From Schlesneria sp. DSM 10557 (lineage in GTDB: Bacteria > Planctomycetota > Planctomycetia > Planctomycetales > Planctomycetaceae): a stretch of DNA of 64,000 nt. The notes below the pieces were generated by a model that made no database searches, had not been told where the DNA came from, and worked only from the letters and a program-made list of their open reading frames with translations. The translations under genes were made by a program, and so were the position numbers. The DNA lies in contig NZ_CP124747.1 of NCBI RefSeq assembly GCF_041860085.1, positions 3,596,001 to 3,660,000 of the forward strand, read 5' to 3'. This document shows positions 53,864 through 62,035 of the stretch, in pieces; position 1 is the stretch's first letter, and the number at the start of each line of letters is the position of its first letter.

Positions 53864-55333
53864 CTACGATCGAAACAGTCGCATGATGCCGATCGCCAGA
53901 CACAGCAAGGCGATCGGCATCCCGAAGAATGCGAACGCTTCGGCAGACAGCGCCGCTGACCGTCCGAAGTGCATGAAGTTATAAAGCCTTACCAGGCCCG
54001 AGGGCATTCCGGTCGGAGCGAGTAGATACGCGGTCGACAGGTCGAGATAGGCCCAATAGCACAGCAGGCCAATCGCCAGCAAACGGGGTTGATCACGCAG
54101 TCGGAACGCTAAACTTCCCGCCAGTCTCGTCGGATGTGGCATCTCGGCCTGAGCTGCCGCAGGGGATTCCATGGATGCACTCGTTCGCCCCGCTCCGTTT
54201 GTCAACAGGCTCGCAAGGTAAAGCCCCTCACCCGACTGAGTCGCTTCCAGCCAGAGTCGCACGAGTACCGCTCGAGGGAACAACCACACCGTCACAGCGA
54301 TCACCCAGGGAATCGGCGTATCATAGAACGGACGAAACCAGGGTTGCTGAAACAAGCGCGAGACCGCAAGACTGAGCAGCAGCGACCCCGCCAGCCCCGG
54401 TAACAGCACCCCCTGCACGCCGATCCGAACGAACCGCGAACCCTGTTGTGAACGCAGAAACCGGCCACTCATCCCCCAAGTCGCTAATCCTGCAGTCAGG
54501 CTGATCGCCACCGCGATCACAACCTCGTGGCTGAGTCCCAGCAACTGCGTGCGCTGGACCAGGATCAGCCGTAACCCGCTCAGCAGATTTGATCCCAGAA
54601 AAATGAGGGGAATCAGACATCCCCCCGTCAGGGCCACAGCCAGATAGAGCAATGCCATTCCGTGGTTCCGGGCCGAGACACGGAACTCGTGATTCGCTTC
54701 CACGTGAGGTGTCTGCCGGTGGACGGCCCAGTTCACGATTCCCAGAACAAGCGGCAATTGCATCACGACGGGCCAGGACGACTGAGCCAGCATCGCGTTT
54801 CGGTCGAGTCCGACGCGCTGGGCAGCGATGAACCAGTCCGTCCAGCTCGCCGTCTGCAGCAGCGCCGCCAGTTCAAACTCCTGGAACGCAACCAGGGCCA
54901 TGAGCCCCAGGGCGGGCAGAACTCGCCGTACCGGGTCGTTCCAGATGCAGGCGAGCAGACGTGCCAGCTCTCTCAGCGAGAACCCGCTCTGTCGGACGAG
55001 CATCCATCGGCAATAAAGGGCCGAAGCACTGGCCAGTCCCGGCGGTGAGGCAAGTAGCGTCACCACGCCGATCGGAACAATCCGCAGCAGCAACAGTCCC
55101 GTACAGAGCCATTCCGCCGCGCGCGACGACGAGAGTGCCGGCCCCCGGTACGTGTAACCCACCAGCAGTTCCGGAAAGAGAAATGGTGCGAGCACCAGGC
55201 CGAAAGCCAGGGGCCGCCACCGATCCGACACCTGACGCAGCCAGCGTTCAACGCCGATGCAGATGGGCCATGCACACAAGCAAAGCACGCATGTCCGAAC
55301 CAGTGTCCACCAGCAGGCCCACCCGAGACTCAT
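53864..55333 (-). CDS. Iron(III)-type ABC transporter permease (FbpB-like)
   Basis: A 489-residue membrane protein with about eleven or twelve hydrophobic helices, such as TCVLCLCAWPICIGVERWL, LAFGLVLAPFLFPELLVGYT, VVIAVAISLTAGLATWGMSG, LPGLAGSLLLSLAVSRLFQQ and LLAIGLLCYWAYLDLSTAYLL. This two-half arrangement is that of the FbpB/SfuB permeases, in which each half carries a loop that docks the ATPase. The classical EAA motif is weak by eye. It follows the substrate-binding gene by 13 bases, so they form one operon. The matching ATPase is not adjacent; the nearest candidate is the FbpC-like half of the fusion about 6 kb away. Substrate inferred, not shown. Confidence 0.75.
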   Translation of the reverse strand: MSLGWACWWTLVRTCVLCLCAWPICIGVERWLRQVSDRWRPLAFGLVLAPFLFPELLVGYTYRGPALSSSRAAEWLCTGLLLLRIVPIGVVTLLASPPGLASASALYCRWMLVRQSGFSLRELARLLACIWNDPVRRVLPALGLMALVAFQEFELAALLQTASWTDWFIAAQRVGLDRNAMLAQSSWPVVMQLPLVLGIVNWAVHRQTPHVEANHEFRVSARNHGMALLYLAVALTGGCLIPLIFLGSNLLSGLRLILVQRTQLLGLSHEVVIAVAISLTAGLATWGMSGRFLRSQQGSRFVRIGVQGVLLPGLAGSLLLSLAVSRLFQQPWFRPFYDTPIPWVIAVTVWLFPRAVLVRLWLEATQSGEGLYLASLLTNGAGRTSASMESPAAAQAEMPHPTRLAGSLAFRLRDQPRLLAIGLLCYWAYLDLSTAYLLAPTGMPSGLVRLYNFMHFGRSAALSAEAFAFFGMPIALLCLAIGIMRLFRS

Positions 55334-55346
55334 GCAGCACCCTGTT

Positions 55347-56450
55347 TCACTTCAGGTACTCCGCTTTCAACCACTCAAGACATTCCCGTCGGGCGGGAAG
55401 CAGGCCTCGCAGATCGACCCCGTCGCGAGCCCACTCCGTCAACTTCTGCACCTCTGCGGGAATCAGTTCGGCATTTACTTCGCCCAGAGGAATCTGCCGT
55501 GCTTTTGATTTGGCGAGTGCCAATTCGGTTTCGGCAGACGCCAGAAAATCAACCAGTCGCTGCGCGGCGGTCAGCCGGCGGGTTCCTTTAATGATTCCGA
55601 CCGTGTTCGGAATACAGACCGTGCGGTACTGTGTCGCCGTCGGCGAATTCTCGGCAGGAACGGCCTGGTGATCCGATTGAGGCGGGACGGCAGAGATGCG
55701 AACGGGAAGCATCTCGACGGGTAACCCGTCATCCAGCGCCACGAACACGTCATCGGTGTCTGTTAATCCGGCATCGCAAGTCCCTCGGGCGACGATGTCT
55801 TTGACAGCCGCATTCCCATCGACTTCGCGCAGGCCCCGCATCCGCAAATCACGGTGCCAGTCTTTGAGACGTTCGCCCCCCCACAAGTGCCAGAGTACGG
55901 TGTAATGAGTGAGCGTCGTACCGAACAGCGGCTTCGCCATCGCGACGCGAGCCGGTTCCAGCCCCAGCAGCGTACTGAAGGTCTCTTCTGATGAGGCGAC
56001 CTGACTCGTGTTGAAGATGATGACACGCAATCGGGCAGCGAATCCGACCCAATAACCCTCAGGGTCGCGAAACTGCTCGGGAATACGGCTCCACGCGGCC
56101 CCTCGATGAGCCTCAAGCAAGCCCTGCTGCTGCAACTCGACCATCCCCAGCAGTTCGTTGTTCCAGAAAACATCGCAGCGAGGTTGCGCCGCTTCCTGGA
56201 CAATCAGATTGATTAACCCGAGCGATTTTGTCGCTTCCGTGTCATATCGCGTCTGAACTTGAATTCCTGTCTGGCGGGAGAACTCGTTCAGAACATCTTC
56301 GGCAAAGATCCGGTCGTGGGCACAGTATACGACCAGCGTGTCTGCGTCAGCCCCCGACCGTGGCAATACACCCAGCCAGACCCCCGCCAGCAACAACACC
56401 GCGAGCACGGGAAGCAAAACCGCTGAACGGTTAATTCGATTGACGACCAT
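55347..56450 (-). CDS. Iron(III)-type ABC transporter substrate-binding protein
   Basis: A 367-residue binding protein with an N-terminal hydrophobic signal (AVLLPVLAVLLLAGVWLG, about 10-27). The mature part begins DTLVVYCAHDRIFAEDVLNE, the standard first strand and helix of FbpA-like proteins, followed by DTEATKSLGLINLIVQEAAQ and DVFWNNELLGMVELQQQGLL. The second lobe has GLTDTDDVFVALDDG and TVGIIKGTRRLTAAQRLVDF. FbpA ligands (a Tyr pair late in the chain) were not clearly visible, so ferric iron is likely but not certain. It is the first gene of a two-gene operon with the permease. Confidence 0.85.
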   Translation of the reverse strand: MVVNRINRSAVLLPVLAVLLLAGVWLGVLPRSGADADTLVVYCAHDRIFAEDVLNEFSRQTGIQVQTRYDTEATKSLGLINLIVQEAAQPRCDVFWNNELLGMVELQQQGLLEAHRGAAWSRIPEQFRDPEGYWVGFAARLRVIIFNTSQVASSEETFSTLLGLEPARVAMAKPLFGTTLTHYTVLWHLWGGERLKDWHRDLRMRGLREVDGNAAVKDIVARGTCDAGLTDTDDVFVALDDGLPVEMLPVRISAVPPQSDHQAVPAENSPTATQYRTVCIPNTVGIIKGTRRLTAAQRLVDFLASAETELALAKSKARQIPLGEVNAELIPAEVQKLTEWARDGVDLRGLLPARRECLEWLKAEYLK

Positions 56451-56658
56451 CGTAGTTCCACCAGAGGAATCAAGGGAATTTCGAACGGGTACGGTACGAT
56501 GCTACTCCGCCTTCGATCAACCGAACTCGGAAAGAGTTTCGCAGAGAATGTCCGACTTCGACGATTTCTTCGTCGCGTGTCAATGGCTCCGTCTCATCGG
56601 CGCAGATATTATGACGATTGGAACCCTCTGAACGAGGTCGTGTCGAAACCACCCATCT

Positions 56659-57780
56659 GTGAGGCGACGCTTGACGGACAATACTTCGGATTCCCCGCAG
56701 TCGCACAGACTCGCCGAGTCTGAGGGATCGCTTGGCGCCGTGGCCCCTCCTTCCCGAATTCTGGTCGAAGCGATCAAACTGCAGAAGCAGTTCGGAACGC
56801 ACGTTGCCGTCAAGGACGTCAGCTTCTCGATCCGGGGTGGCGAAGTCCTCGGACTGCTGGGTCCCAATGGAGCGGGCAAAAGCACGTCCATGATGATGAT
56901 GGCGGGGCTGCTGACCCCGACCAGTGGCGAAGTCCGAATCAATGGAAAACACTTCGACGGGAAAGATCTTTCCCTGCGTCGGGTCTTTGGCCTGGTTCCC
57001 CAGGAATATGCCATTTATCAGGAACTCAGCGGTCTGGACAATTTGAAGTTCTTCGGAAATCTCTACGGAATTCGAGGCGAAGAACTGGACCAGCGCTGCA
57101 GCGAAGTTCTGGAAGAGATTGGTCTGACAGAGAGCGCTCGCCGGAAAGCGGGAAACTACTCTGGCGGCATGAAGCGCCGGCTCAATTTTGGCATCGCACT
57201 GATGCAGAGACCGCAGATCCTGATCCTGGATGAACCGACTCTGGGGGTCGATCCCCAATCGCGTGCGCGACTGATGGACTGTATTCGTAAACAGACGGCC
57301 GCCGGCGTGGGCGTGATCTACGCCAGTCACTATATGGAAGAAGTCCAGTCGATTTGCGAACGGGTCGCGATCATCGATCAAGGGGTGGTCCTGGTAAACG
57401 ATTCGATTCACAGCCTGCTGTCGGGGATGTCCGCCGATGTTTTCCTGTACGTGGATCGGACGGACGGGGTTGCCGCCGAACTCGGGGATTTAGCACGCGT
57501 GGGCGTCAGTAACGACAATGAACCCGCCGTCATTGTCTCGGGCGGGACATCTGTCGGGAACCTCGCAAAAACAAACGGTCAAAATCCCACGGCCCGCGAC
57601 GGAAGCCACCCGATGACCAACCCTCATTCACCCCATGACGAACACGATCTGGGAACACGGTTGCGCGCCACCCTGGACAAGCTCGAAAAATCAGGCGTTC
57701 AAGTCTTGCGGGTGGAAACTCAGCAATCGAATCTGGAAGGACTATTCCTCAAACTCACCGGGAAACGCCTGCGGGATTGA
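56659..57780 (+). CDS. ABC transporter ATP-binding protein (ABC-2 export type)
   Basis: A 373-residue ATPase. Walker A is GLLGPNGAGKSTSMMMMAGL (about 72-91). The Q-loop is GLVPQEYAIYQELS, the signature NYSGGMKRRLNFGIALMQRP, Walker B ILILDEPTLGVDP, and the H-loop VIYASHYMEEVQSI. After the ATPase core, residues ~260-373 form a C-terminal part with an unusual hydrophilic insert (GNLAKTNGQNPTARDGSHPM) ahead of the usual NLEGLFLKLTGK ending. The N-terminal ~30 residues are extra; a GTG nearer the domain (56743) is an alternative start. Paired with the ABC-2 permease downstream; together they should export a lipid, drug or polysaccharide precursor. Confidence 0.9.
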   Translation: MRRRLTDNTSDSPQSHRLAESEGSLGAVAPPSRILVEAIKLQKQFGTHVAVKDVSFSIRGGEVLGLLGPNGAGKSTSMMMMAGLLTPTSGEVRINGKHFDGKDLSLRRVFGLVPQEYAIYQELSGLDNLKFFGNLYGIRGEELDQRCSEVLEEIGLTESARRKAGNYSGGMKRRLNFGIALMQRPQILILDEPTLGVDPQSRARLMDCIRKQTAAGVGVIYASHYMEEVQSICERVAIIDQGVVLVNDSIHSLLSGMSADVFLYVDRTDGVAAELGDLARVGVSNDNEPAVIVSGGTSVGNLAKTNGQNPTARDGSHPMTNPHSPHDEHDLGTRLRATLDKLEKSGVQVLRVETQQSNLEGLFLKLTGKRLRD

Positions 57781-57939
57781 CGGACCACGTCGTCGACAAA
57801 AAACTCACCAGATTCCGCAGCTTCGACAAGATCTTCCAGACCTTACCAAACGGCACGTCCAATCCGACAGTACACAGATAATCACAGCAACAGCGGGCAA
57901 TTTTCGACGTTCAACCGAATATGCGATAGGTTCTAATGT

Positions 57940-59163
57940 ATGGCTGCCTGGTATATCACCGCAAAAGATCTGTTTCTGCTCTCGCAGGACCGTCAAGCAC
58001 TCGTGTTGCTGCTCGTACTGCCGTTGCTGTTTATTTCGATTGTCGGCATGTCAACCGGCCAGTTCCTCACCCGTGACGATAATACCGAACGTTTCCGGAT
58101 CGCTCTGATCGATCGCAGTCAAAGCGAGACCTCGAAAGAACTGATCAGCAGCCTCGGTCAGCAACCCGAACTGTTGATTACTCCTGTCGACTCGGAAGAA
58201 GCGGCCACCGAACTCGCCCGCAGTGGCGATGCAATCATGCTGATGCAGATTGGACCACGGTTTGAGGAACTTGTTGACGAAGTGAGGATGACGGACATCT
58301 TCAATCCCAAGATCGGTCTGGCGGTCTCAGGAGTTTCGTCCCTCGACGTGACACTGGACGCAAAAGTATCGGCGGGGGGTGTCGGTAAGCTGCTGGAAGG
58401 AGTCGTCACATCACTGATCATCAAGTTCGTCGCTCCGATTGCTGCACGAAAGAATCCCGTGACCCGGGGTTGGGTCCGTACTGACGAAGAAGAAACAACG
58501 GAGCTTCAAACTGCGGCAAAGTTGTCCCTGCCGGATCAAACGGAAGAACCCAAGTCCAACGCGGTCTTCCTCTGGGTTGTTCCCGGTTTCACCGTGATGT
58601 TCGCATTTTTTCTGGTCAACATCATGGCGCGGTCATTCATGATCGAACGGGATCAGGGAACACTGCGGCGTCTGCTGATGGCCCCCATCGGCACCGCCTC
58701 GCTGCTGATCGGCAAAACGATTCCGTTCTACCTGACATCGATTCTGCAATGCGGACTGCTGTTCCTGTGTGGCCGACTCCTCTTCGGCATGCCCTGGGGA
58801 TCACAGCCGGCTTACCTGATTCCGGTGATCCTCTGTACGTCCGCCGCCGCCGCGTCGCTAGGGCTGCTTCTGGCCACGCTGGTTCAGACGGATCAGCAGA
58901 TTTCTTCTTATGGAACGACGCTGATTCTGGTACTGAGCAGCGTCAGTGGCTGCTTCTTCCCCAGAGAACTCTTTCCCAAGTTGATGAAGCAGATCAGCCT
59001 GATCACGCCGCACGCCTGGTCCCTGAAAGCCTTCGATGCGGTTCTGACCCAACCCGTTGTCGATCCACAACTGGTCGCCACCTGCTGTGGCATGCTGCTG
59101 TTCTTCGCTGCGATTTGTTTCACGACGGGCTGGTGGCGTTTCAGATCGACCGCGCAGGGCTGA
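57940..59163 (+). CDS. ABC-2 type transporter permease
   Basis: A 407-residue membrane protein. One helix near the N-terminus (ALVLLLVLPLLFISIVGMST, about 22-41) is followed by a large extracytoplasmic domain (about 45-215, including FRIALIDRSQSETSKELISS and MLMQIGPRFEELVDEVRM). A cluster of five helices ends the protein: VFLWVVPGFTVMFAFFLVNI, LLIGKTIPFYLTSILQCGLL, AYLIPVILCTSAAAASLGLL, TLILVLSSVSGCFFPRELFP and LVATCCGMLLFFAAICF. This fits the ABC2_membrane_3 family. ATG 57940 lies 159 bases after the ATPase gene. It is the membrane half of the exporter; the cargo is unknown. Confidence 0.9.
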   Translation: MAAWYITAKDLFLLSQDRQALVLLLVLPLLFISIVGMSTGQFLTRDDNTERFRIALIDRSQSETSKELISSLGQQPELLITPVDSEEAATELARSGDAIMLMQIGPRFEELVDEVRMTDIFNPKIGLAVSGVSSLDVTLDAKVSAGGVGKLLEGVVTSLIIKFVAPIAARKNPVTRGWVRTDEEETTELQTAAKLSLPDQTEEPKSNAVFLWVVPGFTVMFAFFLVNIMARSFMIERDQGTLRRLLMAPIGTASLLIGKTIPFYLTSILQCGLLFLCGRLLFGMPWGSQPAYLIPVILCTSAAAASLGLLLATLVQTDQQISSYGTTLILVLSSVSGCFFPRELFPKLMKQISLITPHAWSLKAFDAVLTQPVVDPQLVATCCGMLLFFAAICFTTGWWRFRSTAQG

Positions 59164-59482
59164 TGGTCCGGCCGGGGCCCTTCCCCTGAAAGGGCCGATC
59201 TCTGTCGCTACGAACGTCACAAGGTCCAGAACGAGAGCAGTGTGTACTTCGCACGAGTCAGGTCGATCGCGAACAGATTTCACCACATCTGACCAGCGAG
59301 CCTCTTTCCCCTGCGACGTGATGGAACGACCTGATTCGGGCAAAGTTTCCCTCTCCCTTCGCCTCACGCCTCTGGATCGTTACGTTAACATGTCGTGAGT
59401 ACGATCTCGAAAGTTCACCGTGACAGGCAGAAGAGAAGTCTCGGCGAACGGATGCCTACCATTGGTCGACAGGAATATCCCG
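59164..59482. other. Intergenic region, no gene seen
   Basis: The gap lies between the ABC-2 permease stop and the cyclase-family start. Only the ribosome site AGGAA seven bases before ATG 59483 is clear. The frame upstream of that ATG (from 59420) has no support. Confidence 0.4.
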
Positions 59483-60337
59483 ATGAGTTCCTTGAGGCAG
59501 CGATATTTACCCCTGTTTCTGCGAGCGATGGGATGGTGGTTGATCGCGACAGGGATCACCTCTGCCCAGAACCGGCCGGCCCCCGTCGATTCCGTGCAAG
59601 CAGTGACGCTGGGGCAGCTCGCTGCAGGAGAGGCCGAGTTACTCGACCTGACTCATTCGCTGGACGAAAAAAGCCCATTCTGGCCGGGGGATGACTACCA
59701 GCCCTTTGAACTGAAAACGATCGCCACCCTGGAGAAGAACGGGGTTTCCTCAAAAGCGTTCAGCATGCCCGAACATTTCGGCACGCACATTGACGCTCCG
59801 TGTCACTTCGAGCGAGGGCAATTGACCCTGGATGAAATTGCCAGCGAGGACTTATTCGCCCCCGGGGTCGTGGTGGATATTTCCCTGAAGGGAGAAAGCG
59901 ACGCCGACTATCGGCTGACGGTTGCAGACCTGACGGACTGGGAAACGATCCATGGCCCCATTCCCCGCCGGGCGATCGTACTGCTGAACACCGGATGGGC
60001 GCGCTTCTGGAAGAGCAATGTCCGTTATCGCAATCAGGATGCGCAGGGAAGAATGCACTTCCCCGGCTTTTCTGCGGAAGCAGCAAGCTGGCTCATCAAG
60101 GAACGCAACATTCGCGGGATTGGAATCGATACACTGAGCATCGATTATGGTCCGTCCAAAGACTTCACCGTGCATCATCAGATTAATGGTGCCGGTCGTT
60201 ATGGACTCGAGAATGTTGCGAATCTCGATCAGCTTCCGGCAAGGAACTTTTTCCTGATCGTTGCGCCGATCAAGATTACATCAGGAACAGGAGGCCCCAC
60301 ACGGATGTTCGCCATTCAGCCTCGCACCAGCAAATAA
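59483..60337 (+). CDS. Exported cyclase-family protein (kynurenine formamidase-like)
   Basis: A 284-residue protein. The signal peptide is YLPLFLRAMGWWLIATGITS, about residues 8-27. The cyclase motifs follow: LLDLTHSLDEKSPFWPGDDY (about 52-71), the metal-binding EHFGTHIDAPCHFE (H-x-x-x-D; about 94-107), LNTGWARFW (about 170-178) and HFPGFSAEAASWLIKERNI, then GIGIDTLSIDYGPSKDFTVH near the end. Family members hydrolyse amide or ester bonds with a metal ion (kynurenine formamidase, isatin hydrolase). Export makes a tryptophan pathway role unlikely. It lies 38 bases upstream of the ceramidase-like gene, so they may work together on an amide substrate. Confidence 0.88.
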   Translation: MSSLRQRYLPLFLRAMGWWLIATGITSAQNRPAPVDSVQAVTLGQLAAGEAELLDLTHSLDEKSPFWPGDDYQPFELKTIATLEKNGVSSKAFSMPEHFGTHIDAPCHFERGQLTLDEIASEDLFAPGVVVDISLKGESDADYRLTVADLTDWETIHGPIPRRAIVLLNTGWARFWKSNVRYRNQDAQGRMHFPGFSAEAASWLIKERNIRGIGIDTLSIDYGPSKDFTVHHQINGAGRYGLENVANLDQLPARNFFLIVAPIKITSGTGGPTRMFAIQPRTSK

Positions 60338-60375
60338 CGTTGCCTCCATCCGCGATCAGAGCTACGGGAGAAATC

Positions 60376-61743
60376 ATGCGTCCAGGATTCCTGCTCACTG
60401 TCTGCACCGTCGTGCTCAGCTTCTTCTGCCCTGCCAGCGAAGCTCAGGAACTGCGACTGGTCACATTCCAGTTGGACGTGACACCTCCGATCGGTTCACC
60501 GTTGTGCGAAGGCTTTATTCCCCCCGCCTCCAAAATTGATGATCCCCTCTCCGCTCGCGGCATCATCATCCTGGGCGTTGAGCAACCGATTGTCCTGTGT
60601 GCGGTCGACTTTGTCGGCATTGGTAATGGCGGGTACGACGCCTGGAAGGAAGCCCTCGCATCCGCGGCAGAGACGATTCCGTCCCGCGTCGCCGTGCATG
60701 TCCTGCATCAGCACGATGCCCCTGCGTGCGATCTCAGCGAAGCGGAACTTCTTGCTCCGTACGGCATCGAGAGTAAAGCCTTCGATGTTCCCTTCCTCAG
60801 GGATGTACTGAAGCGCCTGAAGCTCACGGTCAAAGCGGCATTGCCTTCCGCTCGCCCCTTCACGCATCTCGGGACAGGTCAGGCCACTGTGGACCGGGTT
60901 GCATCCAATCGACGCATTCTTGGTGAAGATGGCAAGGTGAAAATTGTCCGCTACAGCTCCACCGTCGATCCCGAAGCGATCGCGGCTCCCGAGGGGGTCA
61001 TCGATCCCCAATTGAAACTGCTCAGCTTCTGGAATGGTGATACCCCTCTGGTCTCAATCACCTATTACGCGACGCACCCCCAAAGCCACTACGGCAAAGG
61101 TGCGGTCAGTGCCGACTTCGTCGGTCTGGCGCGAGCCGTTCGTGACCGGGCCGAACCCAAACTGTTCCACATGCACTTCAACGGAGCCGGCGGGAATCTT
61201 GCTGCGGGAAAATATAACAATGGCTCGCAAGAGGCCCGGATCGAACTGACAGAAAGACTTGCCGCCGGAATGGAACAAGCCTGGACCAGTACCACCCGCG
61301 TTCCGGTGGCTGCGAACGACATCGAATGGCGTGTCGAACCGGTTACCCTTCCGCTGCGGGAACCGCTGCAAAACCTGGCAGCGCTTGAGGACATGCTCAA
61401 GAATGATAAAGCCCACCTGCTGGAACGGATTCGCGCTGCGAAAGACCTTGCCTATGCAAAACGCGTTCTGGCCAAACAGACAATCGAATTGAGCTCGCTG
61501 CGATTGGGACAGGCGGTCATCCTGAATCTGCCGGGAGAAATCTTCGTCGAATACCAGTTAGCCGCACAGAAAATGCGTCCTGATCGCTTCATTTGCACGG
61601 CTGGCTACGGCGACTGTGGCCCCGGCTATATTGGTACCGCGATTGCCTATTCGGAAGGGGGCTACGAGACCAGTTGGGTCTCCCGCACCGCACCCGAATC
61701 CGAAGAGATCCTCCTGGCGGCCATCGCCAGGCTGCTGAAATAG
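60376..61743 (+). CDS. Neutral/alkaline ceramidase N-terminal-like exported protein
   Basis: A 455-residue secreted protein with a signal peptide (PGFLLTVCTVVLSFFCPASE). The domain starts FQLDVTPPIGSPLCEGFIPP, typical of the neutral/alkaline non-lysosomal ceramidase N-terminal domain as found in planctomycetes. Candidate metal ligands lie in HVLHQHDAPACDLSE (about 113-127) and TYYATHPQSHYGKGAVSADF (about 230-249), with FNGAGGNLAAGKYN later. It lacks the C-terminal domain of true ceramidases, so amide hydrolysis of ceramide is not assured. ATG 60376 has GGGAGA six bases upstream. It follows the cyclase gene directly and probably shares its transcript. Confidence 0.85.
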   Translation: MRPGFLLTVCTVVLSFFCPASEAQELRLVTFQLDVTPPIGSPLCEGFIPPASKIDDPLSARGIIILGVEQPIVLCAVDFVGIGNGGYDAWKEALASAAETIPSRVAVHVLHQHDAPACDLSEAELLAPYGIESKAFDVPFLRDVLKRLKLTVKAALPSARPFTHLGTGQATVDRVASNRRILGEDGKVKIVRYSSTVDPEAIAAPEGVIDPQLKLLSFWNGDTPLVSITYYATHPQSHYGKGAVSADFVGLARAVRDRAEPKLFHMHFNGAGGNLAAGKYNNGSQEARIELTERLAAGMEQAWTSTTRVPVAANDIEWRVEPVTLPLREPLQNLAALEDMLKNDKAHLLERIRAAKDLAYAKRVLAKQTIELSSLRLGQAVILNLPGEIFVEYQLAAQKMRPDRFICTAGYGDCGPGYIGTAIAYSEGGYETSWVSRTAPESEEILLAAIARLLK

Positions 61744-61759
61744 GGATCCGAAACAGAGA

Positions 61760-61792
61760 GATCGAGAGTCCTGTCTCCCCCGCCTCTCGATC
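61760..61792 (+). terminator. Hairpin terminator after the ceramidase-like gene
   Basis: GATCGAGAG (61760-61768) and CTCTCGATC (61784-61792) are exact reverse complements, a 9-bp stem with a 15-base loop, 16 bases past the stop. There is no T run. It is the only clear structure in the 292-base gap 61744-62035. Confidence 0.5.
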
Positions 61793-62035
61793 ACTCGTTG
61801 GCAGGAGGCTGAGAAAGCCCGTCATCGCAGCAGAAAACCCTCTTTTGCGCCGATTCTGCCGCAGTTGGGCTCGCTTCGCGGAATCTGGTTCTTTCCGAAC
61901 TTCAGGGCGGATACGTGATATTGACCTGAAATCTGGAATCTGAGAGAAGCCTGTCCTCCCATTTTCCCATTTCCGTTTTTGTCAGACTTTTGAGTCCGCG
62001 CGACCTTTGCGCCAACTCAGCCAAGGATGGCACGC

